Source: Siminovitchia terrae (GTDB lineage Bacteria; Bacillota; Bacilli; Bacillales; Bacillaceae_C). Taken from it: DNA of 64,000 nt. The notes beneath the pieces were generated by a model. It ran no database searches, had not been told where the DNA came from, and saw only the letters and a list, made by a program, of their open reading frames with translations. Shown one piece after another: positions 35,917 through 44,744 of this stretch (positions within the stretch are counted from its first letter, which is position 1; every line of letters begins with the position of its first letter). A program made the position numbers and the translations under genes. The stretch lies in the NCBI RefSeq assembly GCF_003605405.2, contig NZ_QYTW02000002.1, forward strand, positions 274,555 to 338,554, given 5' to 3'.

Positions 35917-36664
35917 ATGAAAAAAGGTTCTGACTTTGAAAGTTTTGTGCATTTTGTTTATAACTATTATTAAACTTGAAGATAATAATACTTTTAGTTT
36001 CAAAGAATGCAATAATAGCCGGCAGGTCAGGTGCGAGACATGAGATCGATAATATTATGAGTTTACTAAAGCTAACATTATTCATAGAGTTGCAATTGAA
36101 TGTAAAGATTATAAAAAACCTGTTTCCAAAGGGAGAATTACTGAATTTTATGAAAAAATAAACGGCATAGATAATATAACAGGAGTAATTGTAAATAAAG
36201 TAGGTTATCAAAGTGGTGCTAAAGAATTTGCTAATCATTATAGAATTAATATTCTTACATTAGAAGATTTACCTACTTTGCCTGAAATATTATCTCTTCA
36301 GTTATCTCAAACTTTTTTACCTCATGAAAGTGTTGTTGGACAACCATTTTGGACATTAATGGAGGTAGAGGATGGAAATGTAACAGGTACATATAAATGT
36401 GTGCCATCTGAATCTTTATCAAAAATAATCCCCTTATTCTATTCAAAAAGAGTGGCAGAAAAATTTTTATCTTACATGATAGATAAAAATGCTGTAGTAA
36501 GAGGTATAAACCAAAAGCAACTAAAAGCTTTAGTAATGATGATCGAAGGCATGAAACATGATGTTGGCTTCGCTTTGATTCCTTTTGATTTAGAAAGTCC
36601 CGACAAGTGGATGTCTATTTCGATTGGTTTAGAGCAGCTAAAGAAAGATTATTTGATAGAATAA
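35917..36664 (+). pseudogene. Decayed PD-(D/E)xK restriction-endonuclease-like gene
   Basis: ATG 35917 follows AGGAGG and starts MKKGSDFESFVHFVYNYY, then stops. Two further frames continue the same protein: NAIIAGRSGARHEID (35990-36045) and YYEFTKANIIHRVAIECKDY then KKPVSKGRITEFYEKINGID (from about 36049), running on to LKKDYLIE at 36664. The E-x-D and ECK motifs are the nuclease core of Mrr-like restriction enzymes, followed by GYQSGAKEFA. At least two frameshifts break the gene. The 3' frame after 36278 alone would encode 128 residues. Confidence 0.75.
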
Positions 36665-36712
36665 AGAAATTAAATTTGAATTACTGGGAATGATTTGTAA
36701 AAATAGGGAATT

Positions 36713-36762
36713 CCTCACTTAGCTACATCACGGTGAACCGTATCATAAGTAAATGAGGTTTT
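36713..36762 (+). repeat. 50-bp palindromic repeat, copy 2
   Basis: CCTCACTTA...ACGGTGAACCGT...TAAATGAGG followed by TTTT. The outer arms and an inner ACGG/CCGT stem with a GNRA-like loop are visible. It lies 48 bp after the nuclease pseudogene. Confidence 0.88.
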
Positions 36763-36770
36763 CAATCAAG

Positions 36771-36799
36771 GTCTACCTAATTAATGAGGTAGGCTTTTT
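36771..36799 (+). terminator. Terminator
   Basis: GTCTACCT-aattaatg-AGGTAGGC followed by TTTTTG. Confidence 0.8.
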
Positions 36800-37005
36800 G
36801 TTTTGCATGTTAAGAACTACTATTAGATAACGTAAAATCCCAAAAGGTTCCTTGAATTAATTAACTTACCCCGGAGTTTTATTAGATTTTCTGCTATTAT
36901 AAAAAATTGGTTTTACTTTACCTATTTCATTGACTCAGATGTTTCATACTCAAATGGCTGTTATCTTTCCTTTAAAACTGAGTAACAAAAAAAGAAGATT
37001 ACTGC

Positions 37006-37036
37006 TTGTGTATGACGTTACGTAATAGATTATATT
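37006..37036 (+). promoter_or_regulatory. MerR-type promoter with operator for the hydrolase-merR operon
   Basis: TTGTGT (37006-37011), exactly 19 bp, then TATATT (37031-37036). The spacer contains TATGACGTTACGTAATA (37011-37027), a 17-bp near-perfect palindrome with one mismatched pair. This is the standard layout for MerR activators, and a MerR gene lies in the operon that follows. Confidence 0.7.
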
Positions 37037-37065
37037 AAAAACAAATATATTACGGGGTTGGGTTT

Positions 37066-38061
37066 ATGAAAAAGAAATTGATAAAGTCAGTAATCATTAT
37101 AGTGGGAATCCTGTTTGTCTTGCTTATAGCTGTTGGATTATTATTTCGGGATGATGATAAGTTGGGAGGTTTTACAACCGAAGAAGGGGAAAGTGAGTTT
37201 ATTGAGGCATACGATACTGCTATGGAGGATTTGCCCAAACCAACGAAAGAATTTTGGATAGAAACTGAATTCGGAAAGGTGAAGGTTTATAAATTTTTAG
37301 AAGAAGGAACAGAATCAAAAACACCATTATTACTGCTACCAGGAAAGTCAGCACCTACCCCAATGTGGGAACCAAATTTGAAAGATCTTATGAAAGATAG
37401 ACCCATATACACAATAGATCTTTTAGGAGAACCTGGATTAAGTGTTCAAACAAAAAGTATAGCAAGCGCTACTGATCAAGCCGTTTGGTTAAACAACGTA
37501 ATTGAACAATTGCCAGAAGAAACGATTCATCTAGCAGGCTTATCTTTTGGTGGATGGAATGCAGTAAATGTCACATTATATAATTCAGCAAAAATTACAT
37601 CTTTAACCTTGATAGACCCAGTATATGTGTTTGGATCCATCCCTTTAAAGATGATTTTAGCCTCTATTCCGGCTTCTATTCCAGTTGTGCCAAAACCAAT
37701 TCGAGAGAAAATGCTAAGTTATATCGCTGGCGGTGCAGAAACAGATGATAGTGTACCAATAGGTAGGCTTATTGAAACAGGTATGAGAACCTATAAAAGT
37801 AAACTTCCTTTACCGAAGGAAATAAAAGAAGAACAGTTGCAAGAATTAAAAATGCCAGTATTGGGTATTTTAGCTGAAGACTCAACAATGCATCGTTCAG
37901 AAGAATCGATGGATGTTGGAATAGAAAACTTGAAAAATCCATTAAGTCATATGTTAATGTTTCCAAATGCCTCTCATGCAATTAATGGTGAATATCCAGA
38001 AAAGCTAGCTAAAAATATAGTAGATTTTTTACAGGAAGTAGATAGAAATATGAATAAATAA
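37066..38061 (+). CDS. Membrane-anchored alpha/beta hydrolase
   Basis: A 331-residue protein with an N-terminal signal anchor (IKSVIIIVGILFVLLIAVGL) and an alpha/beta-hydrolase domain outside the membrane. Oxyanion region LLLLPGKSAPTPMWEPN, nucleophile Ser in LAGLSFGGWNA, catalytic acid region GILAEDSTMHRSEE and His in NASHAINGEYP. It is the first gene of an operon with the MerR gene 14 bp downstream. A role in clearing a toxic ester or lactone sensed by that regulator is inference. Confidence 0.82.
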   Translation: MKKKLIKSVIIIVGILFVLLIAVGLLFRDDDKLGGFTTEEGESEFIEAYDTAMEDLPKPTKEFWIETEFGKVKVYKFLEEGTESKTPLLLLPGKSAPTPMWEPNLKDLMKDRPIYTIDLLGEPGLSVQTKSIASATDQAVWLNNVIEQLPEETIHLAGLSFGGWNAVNVTLYNSAKITSLTLIDPVYVFGSIPLKMILASIPASIPVVPKPIREKMLSYIAGGAETDDSVPIGRLIETGMRTYKSKLPLPKEIKEEQLQELKMPVLGILAEDSTMHRSEESMDVGIENLKNPLSHMLMFPNASHAINGEYPEKLAKNIVDFLQEVDRNMNK

Positions 38062-38075
38062 AGGAGCTCGGAGTA

Positions 38076-38840
38076 GTGAAAAAGGAACGCTATTATGTAA
38101 GTGATATTTCCAACATATCAGGGTTAACAAAGCGAACCATTCAATACTATGATAATGAAGGGGTATTAAAACCTGCAGGTCGGGATGAAAACAATCGACG
38201 TTTTTATACTGATAAGGAATTGAGTATATTGGAACAGATAATTTTTTACCGTAATATAGGTTTCTCTCTTAAACAGATAAAAGAAGAAATCAATTATAAT
38301 GATCGAAAAGAATCATTACTAGATATACTATCTAAACAAGAAATCTATTTGTATTCGCAATTAGAAGAGATTCAGGGAAGAATCGATGCCGTAACCACTT
38401 CAAAGCAATTAATTGAAGAGGGATATACCCCTCCTTGGGAGTTATTATCTAAAATTATGAGGGACATCAATAAAGTGGATATTTCCATTTGGAGTAACTA
38501 TCCTTTTTCAGAGACTCAGTTAACCATATTTGAGGATGTATTTGATTCTCAACAACTTGTTTTCAATTTTTATAATACCTTTCGAAAAATATCCATAAAG
38601 GCAGTTTCATATAAAGGTGCTGGCGTACCTGTAAACTCAAGTCTTGCAATTGAATTAGCCGAAGAGTGGATTAATATGGTTGAAAAAGTGACAAAAGGTG
38701 AACCAGAGATAATAAACTCTTTTCTCCAAGTAGATAAGCATCGAGAAAGATGGAATAAAGGTGAAAAAGCCCTACTTGAAGAAGCAGAACCTTATTTAGA
38801 AGACATTCTTAAATCATATTATGAGGGTAGAAATGACTAA
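38076..38840 (+). CDS. MerR-family transcription regulator
   Basis: A 254-residue regulator: winged HTH at residues 5-75 (VSDISNISGLTKRTIQYYDN, then RRFYTDKELSILEQIIFYRN and IGFSLKQIKEEI), a dimerisation helix about 85-120, and a TipAS-like helical effector domain ending in YLEDILKSYYEGRND. GTG 38076 has GGAGCTCGGAG upstream. It probably controls its own operon through the 19-bp-spacer promoter at 37006. Confidence 0.85.
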   Translation: MKKERYYVSDISNISGLTKRTIQYYDNEGVLKPAGRDENNRRFYTDKELSILEQIIFYRNIGFSLKQIKEEINYNDRKESLLDILSKQEIYLYSQLEEIQGRIDAVTTSKQLIEEGYTPPWELLSKIMRDINKVDISIWSNYPFSETQLTIFEDVFDSQQLVFNFYNTFRKISIKAVSYKGAGVPVNSSLAIELAEEWINMVEKVTKGEPEIINSFLQVDKHRERWNKGEKALLEEAEPYLEDILKSYYEGRND

Positions 38841-38932
38841 CTAAAGGTACCCTTAACGGTTTAATTGGATAAATTTGTTGTTCTAGTAGCGGACATATTA
38901 AATAAACTACTAAAGCTATGTAAAGGTATTAG

Positions 38933-38983
38933 ACCTCACTTAGATTCAATACGGAGAACCGTACCATAAGTAAATGAGGTTTT
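38933..38983 (+). repeat. 50-bp palindromic repeat, copy 3
   Basis: ACCTCACTTAG...ACGGAGAACCGT...TAAATGAGGTTTTA, 92 bp after the merR stop. The rest of the 38841-39181 gap shows no gene. Confidence 0.9.
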
Positions 38984-39181
38984 ACCCGAGACACTCCCTG
39001 AGTAAAATCAAATTAGTAATAAAGAGGTTTGTGTTGTTGAAAACCCTGTACATCGGAAAATTACGGAACATACATCATTAATAAGACAATGTATAATGTA
39101 GACAAGGTTTTTAGAATAATAGCTTGATCAGACGGCAATGAGTACAGTCGTTACTTATTGCTTTTTAAAGGGTGGAAAAAA

Positions 39182-40138
39182 TTGGATCATACAGAGAAGA
39201 AATTGCCGACCTATTTATATACTTACTCCTGCAATGGGGGAGAACATTCTTTATGTGCTTTGGAGGCCCGTACATTGTTTGGAGCCGAGCCCCAAGATAA
39301 CATAGTGAAAAGCCATGTAATGATTGATCCAAGCCGAAGTCCTTTTATTAAGGAAAGAATTTCTGTCATTTATGAGGAGGAAAGCCTTCAAGAGATTCTT
39401 AAGCAAGTGGAGGCCTTACAAATAACGGGTGAAACGTTTAAAGTAGTCTATGTGAAAAATGAAGGCTCATCAAAAACGGAAAAGATAGGATTTGAGAACA
39501 GACGTGCAATTGAGAAGGAAGTCGGGCTGCACATAAATGGTGAGGCTGCTCTTGAACACCCAAAAAGACTGTTCGGTATCATGGTTGTGAACGGAAGATG
39601 GATTTTCGGTGATTATGTTAAAAGTGAATCGGTTTGGCATCGACATCAACAAAAGCCTCATAGCTACTCGACTGCACTGAACACACGCGTAGCCAGGGCC
39701 GTTGCAAACATCGCTGTTCCTGAACCAGGCGGAATAAAGGCCATCGACCCTTGCTGCGGAATCGGGACTGTCCTGGTGGAAGCTTTATCCATGGGGATTG
39801 ATATTGTGGGAAGTGACAAGAACCCTCTTATCCTCAATGGCGTCAGAGAGAATATCGCTTATTTCGGGCTTTCGGGAGAAGTGACCTTCACAGACATCCG
39901 TGACATTACCAATCACTATGATGTGGCAATTATCGATTTACCTTACAATTTATGTTGCGCCATCACCCCTGAGCAGCAGAAAGAAATAATCAGTCATGCA
40001 CGCAGGATTGCCCAGAAGGCCGTAATTGTAACTGTTGAAGCAATCGATGACATCCTGCTGGAAGAGGGATTTTCTATTATTGACCGTGCTGTCGTCAGCA
40101 AAGGGAAATTTACACGCGAAGTGATTGTATGTGAATAA
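39182..40138 (+). CDS. SAM-dependent RNA methyltransferase-like protein (UPF0020/TRM11 type)
   Basis: A 318-residue protein with a THUMP-less N-terminal half and a C-terminal Rossmann methyltransferase: motif I KAIDPCCGIGTVLVEALSMG, VGSDKNPLILNGVRENI as motif II/III and motif IV DLPYNLC, the (D/N)PPY-like active site of N2-guanine methylases. TTG 39182 has AAAGGGTGG 6-7 nt upstream; the frame could also start at TTG 39158. It is likely a tRNA or rRNA guanine-N2 methylase, but target and position are not predictable. Confidence 0.75.
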   Translation: MDHTEKKLPTYLYTYSCNGGEHSLCALEARTLFGAEPQDNIVKSHVMIDPSRSPFIKERISVIYEEESLQEILKQVEALQITGETFKVVYVKNEGSSKTEKIGFENRRAIEKEVGLHINGEAALEHPKRLFGIMVVNGRWIFGDYVKSESVWHRHQQKPHSYSTALNTRVARAVANIAVPEPGGIKAIDPCCGIGTVLVEALSMGIDIVGSDKNPLILNGVRENIAYFGLSGEVTFTDIRDITNHYDVAIIDLPYNLCCAITPEQQKEIISHARRIAQKAVIVTVEAIDDILLEEGFSIIDRAVVSKGKFTREVIVCE

Positions 40139-40158
40139 GTTTCCTTAGAAATGAAAAA

Positions 40159-40193
40159 AGACTGTAGACAATATGTAAGTTTGTCTACAGTCT
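40159..40193 (-). terminator. Terminator, mainly for the minus strand
   Basis: AGACTGTAGACAA-atatgtaag-TTGTCTACAGTCT. The T-run (CTTTTTTC) lies on the minus-strand side, so it would stop rluF transcripts reading leftwards; on the + strand it follows the methylase without T-run. Confidence 0.7.
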
Positions 40194-40402
40194 AAAGTTA
40201 ATGATAAATCAAGCTCTATTGAAATGATAGTGTCTCCAGGGTAACTTCAATTTATCCATTGTAGCCTTTGAAAAAGGACAGACTTGGTGAACTTTATCAA
40301 CTAGGTCCTTTCGCTGAATTTCATTAATAACCCTGTCCGTGTTCTGTTATGGGGAAAAATAAAGATGCCAGTCATTCTATCTGAGCTATAATTCTGCGAT
40401 TT

Positions 40403-41110
40403 TCACCATTCTTTTGGCTCATAGTCTAAGTCTCTGAACAATTGATTTCGCTCTTTCTTGGATAAATCTCTCCATTGTCCAGGAGGAAGGTTGCCCAAAT
40501 GAATATTCATGATCCGGATTCTTTGCAATCTGTAAACGTTGTACCCTAATTCTGCGCACATGCGGCGGATTTGACGATTCAGCCCTTGCGTTAAAATGAT
40601 CTTAAAATCAAATTTTGATAATTGGACGGTTTCGCAAGGAAGTGTTGTTGTACCTAAAATCTTTACACCTTCAGACATCCCCTTCAAGAATTCAGGAGTA
40701 ATCGGCTTGTCTACTGAAACGATATATTCCTTTTCATGCCTGTTTTCAGACCGCAGAATTTCATTAACAATATCGCCATCGTTCGTAAGAAGGATCAAAC
40801 CCTCTGAATCTTTATCCAGGCGCCCGATATTAAATATTCTCAATGGATGGTTGACTAAATCAACAATGTTCCCCTTTACACCTTTTTCAGTTGTACTTGT
40901 GATGCCCACAGGCTTATTTAAGGCAATATAGACATTATTCCTTGCTACTCGGATGGGGTTTCCATCCACTCGAACGTCATCCCCAGGTTCAACTGAGCTG
41001 CCTATTATGGCACGTTTTCCATTAATAGTAACTCTCCCATCGGCAATTAATTTGTCCGCACCTCGTCTGGATGCTTTTCCGGCCTCGCTTATATATTTAT
41101 TAATACGCAT
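40403..41110 (-). CDS. rluF: 23S rRNA pseudouridine synthase RluF
   Basis: A 235-residue enzyme: N-terminal S4 RNA-binding domain ([20 protein letters not shown]) and an RsuA-type catalytic domain with the aspartate motif [17 protein letters not shown], then [14 protein letters not shown] and [20 protein letters not shown]. The RluF subgroup (modifies U2604 in helix 74 of 23S rRNA) is recognised by this [10 protein letters not shown] ending rather than the longer RsuA/RluB forms. It stands alone on the minus strand. Confidence 0.85.
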   Translation of the reverse strand: MRINKYISEAGKASRRGADKLIADGRVTINGKRAIIGSSVEPGDDVRVDGNPIRVARNNVYIALNKPVGITSTTEKGVKGNIVDLVNHPLRIFNIGRLDKDSEGLILLTNDGDIVNEILRSENRHEKEYIVSVDKPITPEFLKGMSEGVKILGTTTLPCETVQLSKFDFKIILTQGLNRQIRRMCAELGYNVYRLQRIRIMNIHLGNLPPGQWRDLSKKERNQLFRDLDYEPKEW

Positions 41111-41213
41111 GTTGACACACCCTTAATCAGATGATTATTTTATTAGTCACCTAACTATACTGTATTCTGAGAATAAAATCACAAACTCTTAAATTAAAGG
41201 TAACGGATAAAAG

Positions 41214-41305
41214 TTTAACTTCATTCAGCAGAAGTCTCCCACATCTGTAAGTGGTGAGATGAATGTCTATTGGTATTCCATTCATTGGGGGTTCAAACCC
41301 CGGCT
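41214..41305 (+). repeat. 195-bp multi-hairpin repeat, copy 2 (5' half only)
   Basis: TTTAACTTCATTCAGCAG through GGGGGTTCAAACCCCGGCT is present; identity to the family stops exactly at CGGCT and the 3' half is replaced by unrelated sequence with its own inverted repeat. Confidence 0.88.
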
Positions 41306-41373
41306 CACTCTTGCCATGTTTTAGAGCCACTTGTGACATAATTTTGAGCCACCATTGCCATAGAGTGAGCCAG
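41300..41373. mobile_element. Possible insertion-sequence end remnant
   Basis: GGCTCACTCTTGCCAT and ATTGCCATAGAGTGAGCC form an inverted repeat, and TAGAGCCACTTG / TTGAGCCACCAT repeat inside. Multiple GAGCCAC-type repeats near an end are typical of IS21-family elements, but no transposase is visible. The following stretch to 41605 has no supported gene. Confidence 0.35.
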
Positions 41374-41605
41374 GATGTTTGATCCTGATATAGCACCACT
41401 CCCACCACCCTTGACCTTGTTTGTGTCCGTGGTGGTGTGTTTTTTTGGCGGGTGGAGAAAAAACAGCCTTTAGAGCTTCATCCGTATCAACAGTGTACCA
41501 CGGACAATCACTTCTAACTGCTTTCATTTTTATTGGAAATGACCGATACTTATGATAGTTTGCGTATGTCAAAATTCAAATTTTGAAACTAAAGGGGGAA
41601 TATAA

Positions 41606-42055
41606 TTGAAAAACATTTGGGATAGAGATATAGAAAAAACAAAGCTAACAAATGAAATGGTTACTAACGCTGAAAAAATGTTAGGTGTAAAATTACCAAA
41701 TTCCTATATTGAGCTATGTAAGATTCAAAACGGAGGATATATAACTTACGACGCTTTTCCAACTTCTGTTCCAACGGGCTGGGCTGATGACCACGTTGGT
41801 GTTGATTACATTAACGGAATTGAAGAGGAGGGAATTCTATCTAGTAACTATTACATTGAAGAATGGGAATTACCTAATGATATTTTACTTTTATGTGGAG
41901 ATGGACATTGGTGGATTGCGATGGATTACAGAAACACGAAGGAAGAACCACCAATTATTTATGTTGATTTAGAATGGGGAGAAGATACTTTCATTTTGGA
42001 ATTAGTACCAAATTTCAAAACATTTCTTGAGGGTCTATACAATCACGATGATTAG
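41606..42055 (+). CDS. SMI1/KNR4 (SUKH) family protein, likely orphan immunity protein
   Basis: A 149-residue acidic protein: LTNEMVTNAEKMLGVKLPNS then IELCKIQNGGYITYDAFPT, IEEWELPNDILLLCGDGHWW and IAMDYRN, the hallmark order of SUKH-1 domains. SUKH proteins commonly neutralise nuclease toxins of contact-dependent or polymorphic toxin systems. No toxin gene is present; the short 3' remnant at about 42056-42170 (RFEALKKTKEDISEMASQHE) could be a leftover of one. TTG 41606 has AAAGGGGG 7-8 nt upstream. Confidence 0.82.
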   Translation: MKNIWDRDIEKTKLTNEMVTNAEKMLGVKLPNSYIELCKIQNGGYITYDAFPTSVPTGWADDHVGVDYINGIEEEGILSSNYYIEEWELPNDILLLCGDGHWWIAMDYRNTKEEPPIIYVDLEWGEDTFILELVPNFKTFLEGLYNHDD

Positions 42056-42157
42056 AAGTATCTATGTAGATTTGAAGCTCTAAAAAAGACAAAAGAAGAC
42101 ATATCTGAGATGGCTTCTCAGCATGAAGAGAAAAAACACCTACTTTCTCTACAAGCT

Positions 42158-42188
42158 GAGCATCTATCATGAGTAATGATAGATGCTC
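42158..42188 (+). terminator. Strong hairpin
   Basis: GAGCATCTATCAT-gagta-ATGATAGATGCTC, a perfect 13-bp stem, followed after 11 nt by TTTTTTT. Probable terminator of the SUKH transcript. Confidence 0.7.
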
Positions 42189-42199
42189 CATGAATAGCT

Positions 42200-42228
42200 T
42201 TTTTTGGCTATAGATGAATGCTTATAAT
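42200..42228 (+). promoter_or_regulatory. Candidate promoter for the structured RNA
   Basis: A perfect -10 TATAAT at 42223-42228; the -35 region at 42200-42205 is a plain T-run, so only the -10 is convincing. The folded RNA begins about 5-7 nt downstream. Confidence 0.45.
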
Positions 42229-42231
42229 AAA

Positions 42232-42332
42232 GCGGACTGAATAGAATCCTGCCGGAGATGTGACAATGGTGAGACGCCGCAGCAAGATGTCTCGCCTGTC
42301 ACACGCTCAAAAGCGAAGTGTATTCAGCCTGC
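42232..42332 (+). ncRNA. Candidate structured non-coding RNA
   Basis: Nested pairing is visible: outer GCGGACTGAATA (42232-42243) with TATTCAGCCTGC (42321-42332), one mismatch; TGTGACA (42259-42265) with TGTCACA (42297-42303); GGTGAGAC (42268-42275) with GTCTCGCC (42289-42296); and a side hairpin CGCT-caaa-AGCG (42304-42315). Together they form a multi-branch fold of about 100 nt with a -10 TATAAT directly upstream and no open frame. I do not recognise the class. A copy of the 195-bp repeat starts 27 bp downstream. Confidence 0.5.
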
Positions 42333-42358
42333 TAATAAACTAGCTGCAAGTAGAGACT

Positions 42359-42534
42359 TTTAACTTCATTCAGCAGAAATCTCCCACTTCAGTAAGTGGT
42401 GAGCTGAATGCATCTTAAGTATTCCATTCAGTGAGGGTTCAAACCCCGGCTGAATAAACGGCGGATGCCACAGATTTTCAGAGGAAATGTATCGAGCGGA
42501 AATCTGGGCGCAAATACGCCAAGGCGCATTTGAT
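42359..42534 (+). repeat. 195-bp multi-hairpin repeat, copy 3
   Basis: Both ends are present (TTTAACTTCATTCAG, GGCGCATTTGAT), but two short deletions remove AAGTCAAAGCCTC and GCTCGATAAA-type parts, which destroys two of the stems. Confidence 0.9.
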
Positions 42535-42541
42535 GAGAAGG

Positions 42542-43921
42542 TTATTCATTCAACCGAATCTCCACAGTTGTCCCAATGTCAATCTTGCTTGTTAAGCTTA
42601 CTTTCCCGCCATGTGCCTCGATAATATCTCTTGAAATGGCCATGCCGAGACCTGTGCCGCGAATGTTGCCGGTATTTGTGCCCCGATAGTAGCGTTCGAA
42701 GATTTGTTCCAGGTCATCTGCTGGTATGCCTTTTCCGTTGTCTTCAATCGTTAGGCTGTCTGTATTGATGCGAATCGTTACGGCAATGTTTTCGTCATTA
42801 TGGATAAGCGCATTGTATACGAAATTTAAAATCGCGCGTTTCATGAGATGACGGTCGATATTCCACTTCAAATCCGGTGAATCACTAATGAAGGAAATCT
42901 CGTATTGCCCAAATTGCGGATCATTTAATAAATCAATGACAATTTCGCGCACAAAGCTTTCCAGTCGTGTTTCCTGCAAGGTGAGGGGCATTTCCTGATT
43001 GCGGAGACGCATCGTTAAATTAAAATCATCAAGCAGATCTTTCATATAAATCGATTGACGTTCAATGACTTCGGAGTATTCCAAACGTTCCAATTGCGAT
43101 ACGTCTTGATCACGAAGCAATTCTGCATATCCTTGTATGGAAGCGAGCGGCGTTTTTAAATCATGAGAGACATTGCTGATCCATTCATCACGCATCTTTT
43201 CCAGTTTTAGACGTTCTTCTTCATGTGCCTGCAGTGTTTGCGATACATCATTTAAATTTGAAAAAACAGGCTTGTAAATACCGGGCCTTTTCGTTTCTTG
43301 CACGGTAAAATTCCGTTTTTTGAGCTGCGAAATCCGGTCAATGATATTGGAGACAGGCTTTGTTAGCACGGTACTAAATAATAAACCAACGAGCATGGCA
43401 ATGAATAAATCGACGATTACAATGGCTAACAAAGATTTGGTCGCATAGGAAAAAACAGTTTTAGGATCCATCATGAATATGAAGCGTTCTTCTTTCGAAT
43501 CAGGGACACCAATCAAATAGCTGTATGATTCAAATTCTCCAATGAAATAAGTATTTAATTCATCGTCCATATATTTATATTTGTGGATGAGTTCCATTGG
43601 GCTATAGTGTGTTGAAAGATCTTCCGGTGCAAGATAAGAAGATTGAACCTGTCCGTTCTGATCTAAAATCTGTATCCATCCCCCGAATACCCGTAGTGCT
43701 TCAATGCCTTCTTCGGAGACAACAGGCTCTCCATTTTCAAGCGATATATATTTGTTGAATCCGCGTGTAAAGGCTTCGCCTGAGTTCTCGGTCACTTCAT
43801 CGATTCCGTGTTTCTGCTGATAAAAAAGCATGCCAATTAAAATAAATGTATTAAGGAAGATAACGATAAAGACAATGCTTAGCACCGAAATCAAGTAGCG
43901 GATTGTTAATTTCCATTTCAC
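42542..43921 (-). CDS. Sensor histidine kinase with HAMP and large external domain
   Basis: A roughly 459-residue membrane kinase: TM1 about residues 8-35, an extracytoplasmic domain of about 130 residues, TM2 (SLLAIVIVDLFIAMLVGLLF), HAMP (TKPVSNIIDRISQLKKRNFT), HisKA with the phosphorylated His in SNVSHDLKTPLASIQGYAEL, and HATPase_c with N box NFVYNALIHND and G boxes DNGKGIPADD and GTGLGMAI. Its large sensor domain differs from the short intramembrane BceS/YxdK kinases that usually partner this type of ABC module. GTG 43921 has AGGTGA upstream; GTG 43930 abuts the regulator stop and is the alternative. Confidence 0.88.
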   Translation of the reverse strand: MKWKLTIRYLISVLSIVFIVIFLNTFILIGMLFYQQKHGIDEVTENSGEAFTRGFNKYISLENGEPVVSEEGIEALRVFGGWIQILDQNGQVQSSYLAPEDLSTHYSPMELIHKYKYMDDELNTYFIGEFESYSYLIGVPDSKEERFIFMMDPKTVFSYATKSLLAIVIVDLFIAMLVGLLFSTVLTKPVSNIIDRISQLKKRNFTVQETKRPGIYKPVFSNLNDVSQTLQAHEEERLKLEKMRDEWISNVSHDLKTPLASIQGYAELLRDQDVSQLERLEYSEVIERQSIYMKDLLDDFNLTMRLRNQEMPLTLQETRLESFVREIVIDLLNDPQFGQYEISFISDSPDLKWNIDRHLMKRAILNFVYNALIHNDENIAVTIRINTDSLTIEDNGKGIPADDLEQIFERYYRGTNTGNIRGTGLGMAISRDIIEAHGGKVSLTSKIDIGTTVEIRLNE

Positions 43922-43930
43922 CTCAATCAC

Positions 43931-44650
43931 CTATTTCACGATAAATCGATAGCCAAGCCCTTTGACTGTTGTGATGAAGGCTGGCTTTGAGGGGGTTTCT
44001 TCAATTTTTTCACGGAGCCTTCTAATATGAACCATCAATGTATTGTCTGCCCCATAAAAATCCTCTCCCCAAACTCTTTCAAACAGTGTTTCTTTGCTGA
44101 TGATCCGGTTCGGATTGTGCATAAAGCACGCCATTAAGCCGACCTCTTTTGCTGTTAGTTCAAGAAGCTCACCATTTTTCATTACTTCCGTTTCGTCATG
44201 ATTGATTGTAAACGGACCGACTGTCATCGCTTTGTTCGCATTTGTTTGCTCAGACATTTCCATTGTATATACGCCTGCGCGCCTAAGCTGAGCCTTTACA
44301 CGAAAAGCCACTTCCTTTGGACTGAATGGTTTTGTTATATAATCGTCGCCGCCAATCGCCAGTCCCAAAATTTTATCGATTTCATCTGATTTAGCAGATA
44401 AAAATAACACAGGAATGCGTGAAACCTCGCGGATTTTATTGCATAAATCATAGCCCTCACCATCAGGCAGCATGATATCTAATATGGCGATATCCGGGTT
44501 GAACGAATTAAATTTCTCCCAGCCCTCTTGAACAGAACCCGCCATTTCAACCTCTGAAAATCCTTCCTTCGCAAGTGCAGTTTTTATTAAATGACATAAG
44601 TCGCTCTCATCATCCACGATCAAAATACGCGGCTTTTCCAACGCTGGCAC
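43931..44650 (-). CDS. OmpR/PhoB-family response regulator
   Basis: A 239-residue regulator: receiver domain with ILIVDDESD, phospho-acceptor Asp in IAILDIMLPDG, SAKSD and the K-P switch ITKPFSPKE; C-terminal winged helix (LELTAKEVGLMACFMHNPNR, then DNTLMVHIRRLREKIE and VKGLGYRF). GTG 44650 follows AAGGAAGG. Its stop adjoins the kinase start, so the pair is one operon divergent from the ABC genes, which it probably controls. Confidence 0.92.
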   Translation of the reverse strand: MPALEKPRILIVDDESDLCHLIKTALAKEGFSEVEMAGSVQEGWEKFNSFNPDIAILDIMLPDGEGYDLCNKIREVSRIPVLFLSAKSDEIDKILGLAIGGDDYITKPFSPKEVAFRVKAQLRRAGVYTMEMSEQTNANKAMTVGPFTINHDETEVMKNGELLELTAKEVGLMACFMHNPNRIISKETLFERVWGEDFYGADNTLMVHIRRLREKIEETPSKPAFITTVKGLGYRFIVK

Positions 44651-44744
44651 GTCCTTCCTTTTTAAAAATAGAGCCTGTCTATCTTTTTACAGTATAAAAA
44701 TTTCAATTTGAGCTGATGAAGCTATTTTAGCATTTAAGGATTTT

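Noticed and set aside
35852-36238. 128-residue minus-strand frame across the nuclease pseudogene
   Set aside because: The plus strand gives recognisable nuclease motifs in three frames; the minus frame is low-complexity and without family signs.
41321-41572. 83-residue minus-strand frame
   Set aside because: Ends inside the inverted repeat, odd composition rich in Trp/His/Lys, no known motif; treated as noise or insertion-sequence debris.
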